Positions 45,970 to 57,591 of a stretch of 64,000 nucleotides of DNA are shown here, one piece after another. The position numbers and the translations under genes were made by a program. Below the pieces are notes generated by a model, which was not told the DNA's origin, searched no databases, and saw only the letters and a list, made by a program, of their open reading frames with translations. Source of the DNA: Sarcomyxa edulis. Taxonomy: Eukaryota; Basidiomycota; Agaricomycetes; Agaricales; Mycenaceae. How positions within the stretch are numbered: position 1 is the first letter of the stretch; every line of letters begins with the position of its first letter. The stretch lies in NCBI GenBank assembly GCA_009761415.1, contig QUOL01000022.1:186001-250000 (forward strand). Direction: 5' to 3'.

Positions 45970-48504
45970 TCATAACCTAGCCAATGGCTCTTTCCCTCCC
46001 AGTTCTGACCGTCGTTTCCACTCAGTCTTGGCTATCTCCCGCAAGGGTCCCTTTTTGATCTTTTCCGACGGCGTATGTTCTAAACAAATAGTTGTGTAAA
46101 GTGGTCGAGAACAAAGGAATACTGAGGGAACATACCTAATGGTTCGTTCTGGATAACTATCATGACGGGAACTGCGAATTTGGGTAGCCTGTCAAGACCA
46201 TAAGCTAAGGGGATCGAAATCCAGTGAGTTGAAGACATGCCTTTGTTGCGCAAGGGATATTAAGGACTCTTCAGTAACAAGGCCTCTAAAGGCTGGCTTT
46301 ACGGTCACAATGGCCGCGACCAATTCCCCGAGACGATGATCTGGGACGCCCACTGCAGCAGCTTCTGCTATGCGTTCATCTGAATACAGGACATTCTCCA
46401 CTGAGACAGAGTCCTGTACGAAGATCGTGCAGATTTCCACGTTTCGTAAGATATTAGATCGGACGTACAATGTTCTCTCCGCCTCGAATGATGATATCTT
46501 TGACTTTTTTTGACAACGTCGGTGAGCGAGCCATTGACGGCAAATGAATCACTCACGTCTGTCCCGAATATAGAGAAACCCTTCTTCGTCTAGCATTCCA
46601 AGATCACCGCTCTTTAGCCACCCATCCCTGGTGATCGTCCTGTTGGTAGCCTCTGAACAACACATCAGTGTGCGAAGCACTTCGACGTGATCTGAATGTA
46701 CCTGGGTCACGCCAATATTGTTTCATAATATTTGGCCCACGTCTAACGACAATGAGCGTCCGTGGAACTTTGCAAAGGCTTCCACTTACAACCAAACTTC
46801 GCCGACTTGACCAACGGGAAGGCATACGTTGTCCTTCATTATTATGACATCGTTCACTGGACATGGTAGCCCGCTGAAAATAACCGTCCATTGACACCCA
46901 TCAAAAAAAAACGAAAAAATATTCACTGACGCAGTAGTAGGACGTTCGTAATAGTCATCAGCGGCGACGGCGACGGCTATACTGTTCGTTTCTGTCAAGC
47001 CGTATGCTTGACTCCTGCACCAAGATCACGACTAGCTGAAGATAGAGTGATAAAGATCTACGCACATTATGGCCGTTGGGAACGCCTTCTTGGCTCTCGT
47101 GGAGAGAGAGTCAGGTGCCGGGCATCCACCGAATAATAAGGTCTCGAGTGGGTAGCCAGCAACAGAGCTATCCGTCAGATCTGCAACCATGGCAGGAACA
47201 CCCCCTGCAACGCTGACGTTTTCGGCCTTGATCAATCTGGCGCCTAGAGGAAGTCACTCAATGCATCATAGCAGTGATCAGAGGGCTGTTCGCACCTTCT
47301 TCAGGAATCCATTTACTCATCAGTATGATCTTCATACCCGTAGAAGTTGCGACCATCTTGAACCGAGTCATTAGAACGGCCCGAAATTTGACTTACGAGC
47401 TGCTCGCACCGAGAAACTTGTAGATCCAGTCACGTGAAAGAGTGGCACAGCGACCAGTACCCCTTTCTGAGGGCCATCTGATATCTGAGGAATGCTCTCT
47501 CCTCGTCGGAGGATCGCCCTCCGACTTCCCACTGAAGCCTTTACGAGCCGTCAGGAATACCGAAGCGAATAGAACAAAGACACATACATTGAGAACGTTC
47601 GTCAAGAACATACGTTGCGTACTTAACACGCCTTTCGGTAAGCCCGTCGTGCCTGACGTGAATATGATGGTAGCGTTGTCCTCGGGTAAGATGGCCACAT
47701 CTTGATGAAGGATCCCATCGGCGCCACGGTGAGAATCCATGACAGAACTATAAAGATCCATGCCATGCCAATTTTTGTTATCGTCGCAGTTGTTCATGAC
47801 TAGGAACCCAACGGTTCCAGCATCCTGAGATAACTTGCTGATGACAGGCACTAGCTTGTCTGCCCGTTCGGGGTCAATTATGATCAGTCTACATCCAGTA
47901 TGAGTCAAGCAAAACTGGAGCGCATCGAGTGTAAGCCACCTGCATGTAAAGTGGAAGTTATCAGTCAGTCAGAAATCGATAAAATCAAAGGTCGACTGAC
48001 GCATTTGCCAATACGGAGACGGCACCTATGAGGTCTAGAAATACATAAAAATCAATTGAGGATCAAGGAAAAATAATGGAAATATATTCGCGAATGCTCA
48101 CGACATGCCCAAAAGGCGACGAGAAATTCGGGGGAGTTCTTGGAACAGATCCCGACGCGGTCGCCTTTGCGGATACCGTATACGTCTCGAAAGACACAAG
48201 CTAGCTTCGCCGCCTCTTCTGATACTTGACTGTAGCTGAGGCGTCGCTCCTCAAAGACAATGTAGGTCTTTCTAGCGTATTCAGTGGAAGCCCAGAGCCA
48301 AAAGGCACGCAAGGATGGCCACAACTTTTTATAAACACGGTGAATTTTACCGTCGATGAGTAATTTCTCCATCTCGTGGGGATTTCCCGGCGCAGTGAGA
48401 ATGGCTTCAGCTGTGAAGGCATGTATGTTAGTTCCACGGAGACGGTACCGACACAATGAACTTCATTTACTTTCTGCAAGTGTGCGCTTCGGTATCCAAG
48501 TCAT
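45970..48504 (-). CDS. Acyl-CoA synthetase / AMP-dependent ligase
   Basis: Fifteen exons (48471-48504, 48102-48410, 48001-48034, 47588-47939, 47410-47538, 47296-47356, 47066-47243, 46931-47014, 46790-46873, 46702-46742, 46557-46652, 46469-46503, 46241-46413, 46136-46188, 45970-46079) encode 590 residues. The start [20 protein letters not shown] is family-like. The ANL adenylate-forming motifs are [14 protein letters not shown] (AMP loop, near 220), [42 protein letters not shown] and IIIRGGENI; the C-terminal [14 protein letters not shown] carries the adenylation Lys. Such enzymes activate fatty or other carboxylic acids to CoA thioesters. No PTS1 tripeptide is present (ends PLARL), although ARL resembles one. 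The intron at 46189-46240 is GC-AG. Chain-length preference cannot be read from the sequence. Confidence 0.93.
46189..46240 (-). other. GC-AG intron in the acyl-CoA synthetase gene
   Basis: Minus strand: CAACAAAG then gcatgt...cttgacag then GCTACCC. Only this join gives [11 protein letters not shown], which is conserved. A GT donor 4 nt downstream shifts the frame. Confidence 0.85.
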
Positions 48505-50162
48505 GATGTCGAGTAGAGAAAAGATATATTTTTCATGCTCATTATATATTATATGCAGCATGCTGACAAGGCTCAGGCCACTCCGGCGCTTCAAGTGAAA
48601 ATGGCTATCAGGGAGATTTCCGAATGCCGGGGTGTATACTGAGCAACTCACCAGGGACAAAATGAAACTAACGGCTATCTCCTCGGATTCCCATGGAGAT
48701 TAGTGGTAGTTCCGAGGAATAAACGGAGGAACCAATGATCGTTATGTTAAGGTCCACGGTTCCTTCTGCATGGTTCTGATGTCTTGCAGGTACAATTTAT
48801 GTCCCCTCGTCCTGCATTTGCGTGCTCTACCAAAGTTGAACACCGTCAATGACGACTTTTTTTTGTTCGATAGCGTATACAGCTGAACCGTCAGCGCTTC
48901 AGAAAAACGAATAAATGAGGGGGAAACTGAGAACCACTGACAGGCGATACACATGCAGTGCAGACGTCGGTAGCATCTGAAAGCTCCAGGGTAGTCGGGA
49001 CATGCATAAAGTCGTTTGATCAACTTTCCTTATCGAGAGAATTATTTTGGACATCGTGAGTATTGTGTGAGTTTATGGTGCTTGATATGACGAAAAGGAG
49101 TTATATCTCGAGAATAGTTTGGTTTATAGATAGCCGAGCTATCCTCAAAGGGCTCAGAAGTCCAGAGTACCTTGGCGTCTTCCTGTCCAGATGAGTAAGT
49201 GAGCGGCTATAGAGGTCAAAGTCGGAAAAATAACAGTTCTGATCTCAGGAAAGTCCCGCACGTCCCATGAGCTGCTCCGCCGAGCTGCCTGATAACAATC
49301 AGTTGATATTCAGCAGGGTGCACAGTAACACAGGCCAAGAGACAAATTTTCACCTTCATACATATTTAGATAGAGTGCGTCTCCCGAGAGATAGGAAAAT
49401 GAACGATGACGCATGTGAGGGGAAGAAGCAGATAACATGTACCCATAGAGGACAATGGGCTAGCTTCCTGGGTCTAGCGTGAAAGGAGAAAGAGCTGAGA
49501 ACCAACAATAGAAGTGTGCTGCGTGAGATGTACACCGGAAAATCACAGCAAGACAGATAGTTTCGGACCGGATGCTATTATGCTGTTCTTTGGGCAGAAA
49601 GTCGCGGATCTGCCATGGTGGGTTGTATTTTCCCATGAGTCAATGGTATTTTATATGAAGTAGTTGACGAGATGCGTACCTATCTGACAATCTTTCTGCG
49701 CATAGGGTTGGTGCACTCGGGACGATCCGGATTATGGTGCACGCCTGGAGCATGTCTTCCAGACTTGTTGGATAGATTTTCATGTCCAGTCTATCTCCAC
49801 CTGATCTCAAGAACAGGCTCGTCTCAGACTGAGAACCTAGTACTTACATCAGAGGCTCAGCGTAGTGACGAGACTTTAAGATTAAAGATATACCTTGCTA
49901 TCGTGTCAGCGGAGATACCGAGATCTACCTAGATTCAAAGCAGTGGCGTGAGGTCAACGAGACCACCCACGAGCAACCCACGAGTACGGTTGTTACACGA
50001 GGAGTCGTACCACGACAATTCGCATCACAAAAAAAAAAGGAAAAAACAGAAAACGCGCGAATTCGAAGCTGATCGAGCGTTATTTGAAGTTGTTACATTT
50101 AGACGCCATTGCGAGCTGCAAATCAAATTGCCGTTGAAGCTCGAGCTCTTTCTTTTGCCATC
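48505..50162. other. Long intergenic region between divergent genes
   Basis: 1.66 kb between the acyl-CoA synthetase start (-) and the RPB3 start (+). Frames reach at most about 95 codons (for example 48742-49023 and 49672-49932) and match nothing. A poly-A stretch lies at 50029-50038. Presumably promoters of both genes. Confidence 0.45.
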
Positions 50163-51696
50163 ATGCAAGCCCACGACGACCTCGAGCCCATCGTCCGGAT
50201 TCGCGAGCTCAAGAAGGACAGAGTCAACTTCGTCCTTGAAAATGTCGACCTTGCGTACGGGCATCTCAGCTCCAAAATTACCACCGAGCTCATGTTCTTC
50301 TTAGATTCGCAAACTCTCTACGGAGAGTCATGATGGCGGATATACCAACCGTTGGTGAGCCACACATTACCACATTGTTCATTACGAATACTGCAACTGA
50401 CTCCTCGCTGCAGCGATCGACATGGTTGAAATTGAAATCAACACTACTGTCTTACCGGACGAGTTCATTGCGCATCGGCTCGGAATGGTCCCATTAGTGA
50501 GTATGAACTGCGACGAAGCTATACGGTATACCAGGGTACGTCTAGAAACTGTGCAGTATCGATCTATTCTCTCGAACCTCTGACAACTGCACCAGGACTG
50601 TGCATGTACATCCCAATGTATAAATTGTTCTATCCAACTCGTCCTCAATGTTGCTTGTCACGATAATCACACCATGGACGTTACGAGCAATCATCTCGAT
50701 GTCATCTTGCCCAACGATTCTTATTATATTGGTGACGCTTTGTCCGAGCCTGGTGAAGAACTGGCTAGGCGTGTGGATAATTTTGGTATTCCGGTTGGGA
50801 AAGGTGCGTTTACCCATTTCATCTGAACGTTGGTTTCTCCGATGCCGATGGCCATCTCAAGACGATCCGGTGAACCCACCGATTCTAATATGCAAGATTC
50901 GTAAAGGACAGGAATTGAAGCTACGTTGCGTGGCCAAAAAAGTAGTTCGACTACTTATATCCCATATCCGTCGTTGCTGAAACGATAATGTACAGGGCAT
51001 TGCCAAAGAACACGCCAAGTGGTCGCCATGCTCTGCTGTTTCATTCGAATACGATCCCTACAACAAGCTGCGACATACGACATACTGGTTCGAAACGGAC
51101 GAGAGAGGAGAATGGCCAGTGGGAGAAAACGCACGAGAAGAAGAACCACCAAGAGACGACGAACCTTTTGACTTCAACGCGAAACCTGGTAAATTTTACT
51201 TCGAGGTAGAAACGGACGGAAGTCTGGGTCCTCAGGAGGTGGTCATGAAGGTTTGTCATCTGGTGTTCATTCTCAAGCTCGCTCGATTCTTGCTTACTCA
51301 CTTTGATGATAGGGCCTGACGGAGCTTCAGACCAAATTGGCCAATCTTATATTGGGACTGAAGCCAGAGCTTGACGTTATGGCATCAGCTGACCAGCCCA
51401 ATGGACACGGCGCAGGCCCCGCTGCGGCAGAATGGGGAGGAGGCGCTGGTGCTGCATGGGGTGGCGGTGGAGCTGCTGCTGGCGCATGGGGTGGTAATGC
51501 TAGTCCGAGTCGTGCAGCAGCAGCTAGTGCTTGGGGAGGGCCTAGTCCAGTCGTCGGAGGTGGAGGTGCTACGGGCGCTTGGGGCGGTAGTGGCGCAAGT
51601 CCTGGGTCCAACGGAGGTGCCACAGGTGCTTGGGCTACCGGGGCTGCTGGTGGTTGGGGCAGTCCATCCCAACAAACGAATGGGTGGAATGTTTAG
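50163..51696 (+). CDS. RPB3: RNA polymerase II subunit Rpb3
   Basis: Seven exons (50163-50254, 50305-50354, 50414-50535, 50596-50803, 50862-50941, 50996-51250, 51313-51696) encode 396 residues. The alpha-like core is clear: [56 protein letters not shown], a zinc site [39 protein letters not shown] and [17 protein letters not shown]. Rpb3 pairs with Rpb11 to nucleate Pol II assembly. The last ~110 residues are a low-complexity tail with AWGGG and GAWGG units, about eight Trp-Gly or Gly-Trp pairs, much longer than the yeast C-terminus. The downstream channel gene converges 163 bp away. Confidence 0.96.
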
Positions 51697-51859
51697 ACAT
51701 GCCGTGTATTTCTCATTGTACTTATCTTATCATCTTGTTTTTTTAATCATACACCTGGACCGCTAATCAAAGCGATCTCAATAACAGGAATATCAATGAT
51801 TGTGACCGAGCGTATATGGTATAGATATTTCAACGAGATCATCATAAATCCATCTAGGA

Positions 51860-54800
51860 TCAGATTCTGGGCGTCATCTCCGTCATCTCTGGTTTGCTCG
51901 AAGATGGCAACGCAGAAGGCATAGCAATTGCAGTAGGCATCGAAACGGCTGCCACTGCACTCGGCCGAACACCTTGACTAGAGAGATCTCGACGAGGACT
52001 GGTCATATTCAGCTTGGTAAGGCATCATTAATTCAAGCTATCTGTCAAAAACGAACGGCATACCTCATCCTGCTCTCCAAAGATATCATCCGCGCTATCA
52101 ACTACAAGATAGAAGACTAGGATCAGCGTCATGAAAAATGCGACTCGAAGACGGTCTCACCGATAACAGCATTTTGAGCACTCAGTTGCCAATCCCTACC
52201 GAGAGAACGAGAGTCTGACTGTCCGGGTTGACCAGGCCTAGCCCCGGCACGCTCAGACTTACGCTCCTCGGCTTCCACCTTTTCCCAGGGAACTTCGGTA
52301 TATCTCGTCGTTGGTGGTGTAGCATCGGGATCGCCTTTCGGACCGTATATCTTGAGCTCTCCCAACGCCGTTTTGAGGGCGCAAATCCATTTATTTCGTC
52401 GTTTAGCTGGAAATTCATTGACTATATACTATAACGTGGAACACGACGAAGGAACAAACATACCCTTCAACGCTCCCTGCTGCGTGTTGCTTTTGTACTT
52501 GATATCGGCGGATAGTACCATCTTCTCTTGGTCCGGGAAATCTAACGTGCGAGGAGGGTGAGTAACGAGATGGACACGAATCGTATCGCACGAACCAACA
52601 ACGGAAACATCAAAGACGGGTTGGAAGTCTCTTCGTTCTGACTCGAGGAACGCAACCATCTTGACGCGTAATTTCTCCAGATCTTCAAAGGTGGTAGCAT
52701 AATTCACATCGAAAGTGAACGGTTCCGACATCTATTCATCGAGTGGCATCGATGTTAGGAAGCTTATACCATGGACTCTACACATAGACGCACCTGGGGA
52801 CTTCGGCGTATATTTTGAATGAACTATCGTAAAACATGTCATTTCAGAAGGCAAAGAAGAAGGAACAAACTCTGATACCATAGAATTGAGTCCCATATTC
52901 GGTGCCTGCACGACGGTCCCAGTAGAATCCAAGAAGACCGTGCTCAGTAGACGAATCTCTTTGACAGTATAGCTGGTCTTCTCCAGATTGATGCGATCGC
53001 CGACATCGAAGGGATGTTTGATGAAGAGAAATATGATGCTGGTCAACACTTCTTGCAGACTGGCACCGATAAGCCAACTCAAACCTAAAATTCCGTGTCG
53101 GAAGATGAGAAACCATAGCTCGGGGTTCTGCGGGGTATATGGGCATTGAAGCTTACCAAGGATGATAGTTCCGGCTCCTGTCACCAAAGTGGCGAGCTGG
53201 GCTTCCTGTGAAGCGATATGCAGTATCAAACGGGGTGCACGGAGAACGAGTGGAGAAGTAAACGAACTAGAGCAACTGCGATGATCAACATGGCAACAAC
53301 GACGTATACACTCATGAGGATGTTATCCAGTCGCCCCACAGCACTATCCAAGTCCTGCATAGAGTGCTCGATGGAGAGTTGTTCACGGTGAAATTCCCTG
53401 TGCGGATGAGTGTTACTACTTTCGCGTCTTCAAGATTCCCGAACGATCGATCTTACAAGCATGCCATTTCGACTTCATCCCGCGACGCATCCCCATTTGA
53501 ATCCTTGTCGAATAATCCAAACACATTGTCAGCGTCATCTCCGTTGGGGAAGAATCGAGCTATGTCTTCGACATAAAGATAGTCTGAACCCGGTTTGGCG
53601 AAGGAGTAGAATAAACGGCGGGCTAGCTGTACACATGTGAGGTTTTACGGAGATGCTGAGATAGAGATCCCCCGATAGCTTACCAGACGGGACTTGTTAG
53701 CACTCTCTAAAGCCGTCTTCACCATCGCTTGAGGTGAATTTGGTTGGAGAACAGAGCTGTCAGAGATGCAAGGAGTGAGGGTCTATATGTAGACTACAAG
53801 TGACATGCTTACTGACCTGCCAGTGATTTCCGACGCGACGTTTCCAAAAGCCGTTGTTGTAGTCGTAGCAGCCAGGCGTACACCCTTCAATGCTTTCTTG
53901 AGAAACTTGCGAGGGTCCATAGTAGCTCTCTTGGTGGCAGGTCCAGAGCGTAAGGTATCAGTCCGTCCAGGAATGTCGGATGAATGACGGTACAGAGTCA
54001 CCAGGGCCCTAACGGCGAATTTTTGATCGGCAATCCGTTCTTTACGAGTTTTGCAGAGTCAGACATATGCTTGTGTACGCTGAATGAGAAGGAAGAGACT
54101 GACCAGCGTAAGATCGTTCGTGGAATTTACCAGCGATCCATTGGATTGAGAATTTCTCGAACAAAAGAAGGGCCGCACAGAGGAACAGGGCAAACCACAG
54201 CTTACCGATAAGGTTTATAGTAGAGACGCTACTGTCGCTCGCGGTGGAGAGTTGGCGTTTATCGATGAGTGGGTTGAATGTGATCCAAGAGGCCAACGTC
54301 CAGGCGAATAAGGCGACGTATCTAGGGGATCAAACTAATGTTATAGTATGTCTTGGCGGCGCTTTGTAAGGGACTGACCTATATAGAGCTTCCATCCAGT
54401 CGATATATCGCCGAGTACCTACAGCTACGACACCAATAGTTCGGCGAATTAGAGGTGGGAGAAGCCGCCTGATGCAGACTATAAACCACGGACTTGGAGG
54501 ATAGCTAGGTGACTTACGCAGCAGCTAATGAACCCCACCATCCTGTGATCATCATGAGAAGAAGGTCCTAGTCGAGTGGCTCGCGAAAACCCACATACCT
54601 CCCCATATGACGCTCAACCAAATACTCCACCAAAGGAGTTTAGTGCCCCATATCTAACCAGTCCGTGCATCAGAGAAGGACACAAAGAGAAGAAGAATGC
54701 CAACACGCACTGTAGCATCACGAAACGAAGTCAATCCCAGAATCCCAGGTATCCAAATGAGACCTAATACGGGTACAATGAAAATAATCCATCTGGTGAC

Positions 54801-55369
54801 AATCGAGACGTTCAGCAGATAGTTGTATAGCTTCGAGAGCTGGTGTTTATCATGGACCAAAACCAAATCATCGTATGGCCTGACTCTACTGCACACATGA
54901 TATATAAGAGACTCACCTTGTTATTTGGCACATCACCATCTGCAAACGCGAGATGCGCCTGGCTTGCATTTCGAGAATCGAACTCCTCGTAGGTATGCTC
55001 GAATTTCTTTATTCCTGACATGAGGTCCCAGCTTGAGTTGCGACTGTTTCCTGGACTTGGAGACATGGAAGCCTCTGGCATTCTAGGGGTCTGAGAACGT
55101 TGGCCACGCTCGGGATCGTATGGATCGTATGGACGTTGGATGTCTTGTCCTGGGTTTTCTGGTATATGTACGCGTCTGACTGTACTTCCTGGGGGGACAT
55201 CGGGTTCAGAAGAAACTGGTGGGTATCTAGTGGCAGCAACTGGTGGTAAATTCCTGTTGGACTGGAAAGGATTGGCAGGATCGATATCAAGGTCGTCGAC
55301 ATGGTAAGGAACTGTGAGTTCGACTGCATCATAGTCCTCTTTGGACGGACGACGCGCTATTGATGGCAT
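51860..55369 (-). CDS. EF-hand mechanosensitive ion channel (MscS family)
   Basis: Eighteen exons between 54917-55369 (first) and 51860-52012 (last) encode 833 residues. A Pro/Ser-rich cytosolic N-terminus (1-150) is followed by several membrane helices ([63 protein letters not shown]). An EF-hand loop D462[11 protein letters not shown]473 has all calcium ligands. The pore region is [57 protein letters not shown] and [13 protein letters not shown], matching the MscS core. Fission-yeast Msy1/Msy2 are ER relatives that control calcium after hypo-osmotic shock. The start at 55369 opens [14 protein letters not shown]; earlier in-frame codons exist but no better ATG context. Confidence 0.93.
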
Positions 55370-55916
55370 TGAGACAGCTGCCACTGACTGTGAGTGACTG
55401 AGTCGATGCTGGGTAGGAGAGATGCTGTTTATATATCCAGTGCAGTGCAGTGCTTGGCTGCAAATCCAAGTTACCTCAAGATGGTTGTCTTCAAGTGGCT
55501 GCACGTGGACCGCGAATTTACGGTTTACAATTCATCTCAAACGATACGATACACTGTAGTACAATGTTCAAGTGCGGGATTTCGAGAGAGAGAGAGGGAG
55601 AGAGGGAGCCATTAATGTACAAAGTTCAAGGGATGGAAAAGGGTGGAACATATAAAGTTCATCAACTAGCTGGTACCGGCCTGGTATTCACTTGAGACCA
55701 ATCGTATTCTGGCAATATTCTGGTCAGAATGCGAACAGAAAAGGTAATATATCTTGAGTAGAAAAGAGCCGAAAGCGTTCGATATACTGCAGATCTAAGG
55801 ACGATTCGGGCTGCATGCACCCAAAAATTCGACGCATTTTATCGATGCAGGACAAAGCAAGTCCTCGATGCCTAAGATACTCATTAGAACGAATTGATTG
55901 AATTACAAATGTCGGA
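55370..55916. other. Intergenic region with GA-rich microsatellite
   Basis: Between two minus-strand genes. A (GA)n tract interrupted by GGG occupies 55584-55607. Otherwise nothing recognised. Confidence 0.45.
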
Positions 55917-57333
55917 CTATGTTGGCAATGACGGCGTTGGTGGAGGTACAGGTATTGATCCATGCCGCTTGGGCTTGAATATAAGCACCATAATCAGCCC
56001 AAAGATGATCAACAAAAGCAAGAAGATGCATTTCCGTCGACCTGTGTTCTTCTGATACCTGCAATACCAATCCGTAGATCAGTATGTATGTAGGAGACAG
56101 TGATAAAAGACTGTATCTCACCGCGTCGCGTCAGTCAATTCCTTTACAGCTTCTGACATCTGCACACTAGTTTGCTCGATATTATACTCGACACTGTCCA
56201 GCAGTGTCCCTTGGTCGATCACCAAGGCGGATAGGTCTTTGAAGAGTTCCGCGAGGGATGATATTGATTTAGCGATTTCGGTTAGCTCGCGGTCTCGGGT
56301 TTGGATATGTTGGTCTATGGAGGGGGATTGAATTTGAAGAGATTGCGAATACGACTTTGTTATGCAGACGTTGTTAGGGGATAGCTTGAAGGAATGATGG
56401 TATACACGTACTGCATTAGCGGCCTGTACGTCTTCGTCCAACGCACTTAGTCCTTCCGCTTGTCCCTTGAGGGAGATCGTTCCAGACGCGATGAGTAGGT
56501 CCTGGTTCTTCGTTGCGTGACCTTGCAATTCTATTCACGTTGTCAGAATAGGAGACGCTAGCGGAATATAATTAACTCAACTATCCAAGTAGATCCGTTG
56601 TTTCTTGCGAAACGACGCGCTGATGTCTTGAATCTGAGCAGCGAGACCGCGTTGTACGTTCTTTGCCGCTACAGCTTCATATCGCGCTCGTTCATTGTTG
56701 GAAGGGGGGAATGCGTGCTTGGTGACTGTTATGCGTTGGATAAGAGATTGACAGCGGCGGAAGTCCTGCAGGAGGGTCAAGACGTGTAATGGTATTGCAT
56801 AGTTTACACTCACTTTGGTTATGTCATTCGTTATAGACTCGATCTCTCGTTCTTCGTGGCTTCGATCTGTGAAACCAGGTAGGACATGTTTCGCGTGAAG
56901 CTTCTCGAGTGAGGTTACTAGTATCAAATGTCATTCAGTATTACAGTCTATAATGCGTTTCACGTGTAACGACATACTTTTGGTTTTCGTGTCTGCGAGG
57001 ATATCCTGGACTTGTTCTGAGATGTCGACCCTACATATAGTAGTTTGGTCAAATCAAAAATAGTAGCAAGAGACAGATGACACACCATTTCGGAGGCAAG
57101 TCGACATCAAGTGCGACATGACCGCTACCGCTGGCCCCCGCAGACGGGCTTATGAGACCTTGATGTTCGTCGACATCTGGATCAGCGGCAGCATAAGAGT
57201 TGTCCTCATACGTGTGCAATCGTGAACGAGACCTGGAGAAGCGGGTTGACCGTGCTTGTGAGTCGCGATAGGAGATGAAGAGGAGAGTTCTGGAACGAGT
57301 AGTCGGCGAGAAAGACGAAGAAGACGGTGTCAT
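55917..57333 (-). CDS. TLG2: t-SNARE syntaxin Tlg2 / syntaxin-16
   Basis: Seven exons (57086-57333, 56978-57030, 56814-56917, 56582-56765, 56412-56530, 56122-56354, 55917-56058) encode 360 residues. The N-terminal TRSRTLLFISYRDSQAR is the Tlg2/syntaxin-16 signature that binds the Sec1-like protein Vps45. An Habc region with W-VDISEQVQDILADTKTK and KLHAKHVLPGF follows. The SNARE helix IAKSISSLAELFKDLSALVIDQG has the central-layer Gln, then LLDSVEYNIEQT and KELTDATRYQK. The tail anchor KCIFLLLLIIFGLIMVLIF ends in a short luminal Pro-rich stretch. It acts in endosome-to-trans-Golgi fusion. It is divergent from NAR1, with 258 bp between starts. Confidence 0.94.
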
Positions 57334-57591
57334 TAATTAAATTAGTCGCTGGTCCGTTTTTGGTCTTCCTGCTGGGGTCTGGCCCTCGAGCTCAATGGTA
57401 GGTATATTCGACTTCGAAACGAGTATTTCTGAGTAGTTTCCGGGATATATGGGTGGCAAGCTTGAGGCGTTGAGTGAATGCCCTGAGGCGACTGCGATGC
57501 GTGGCTGTGCAGGATTGTTGCTGAAATCAGTGGGAAAACGCTTTGAGAGGCTTACTCACTGCGTCGACCATTCACAAGGAGCTCAATTCTC

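Noticed and set aside
51327..51623. Pro/Ala-rich minus-strand frame
   Set aside because: Antisense shadow of the Gly/Ala/Trp tail of Rpb3.
54970..55000. gttcgattctc on the minus strand, similar to a tRNA B box
   Set aside because: Lies within the coding sequence of the MscS channel (EEFDSRN).
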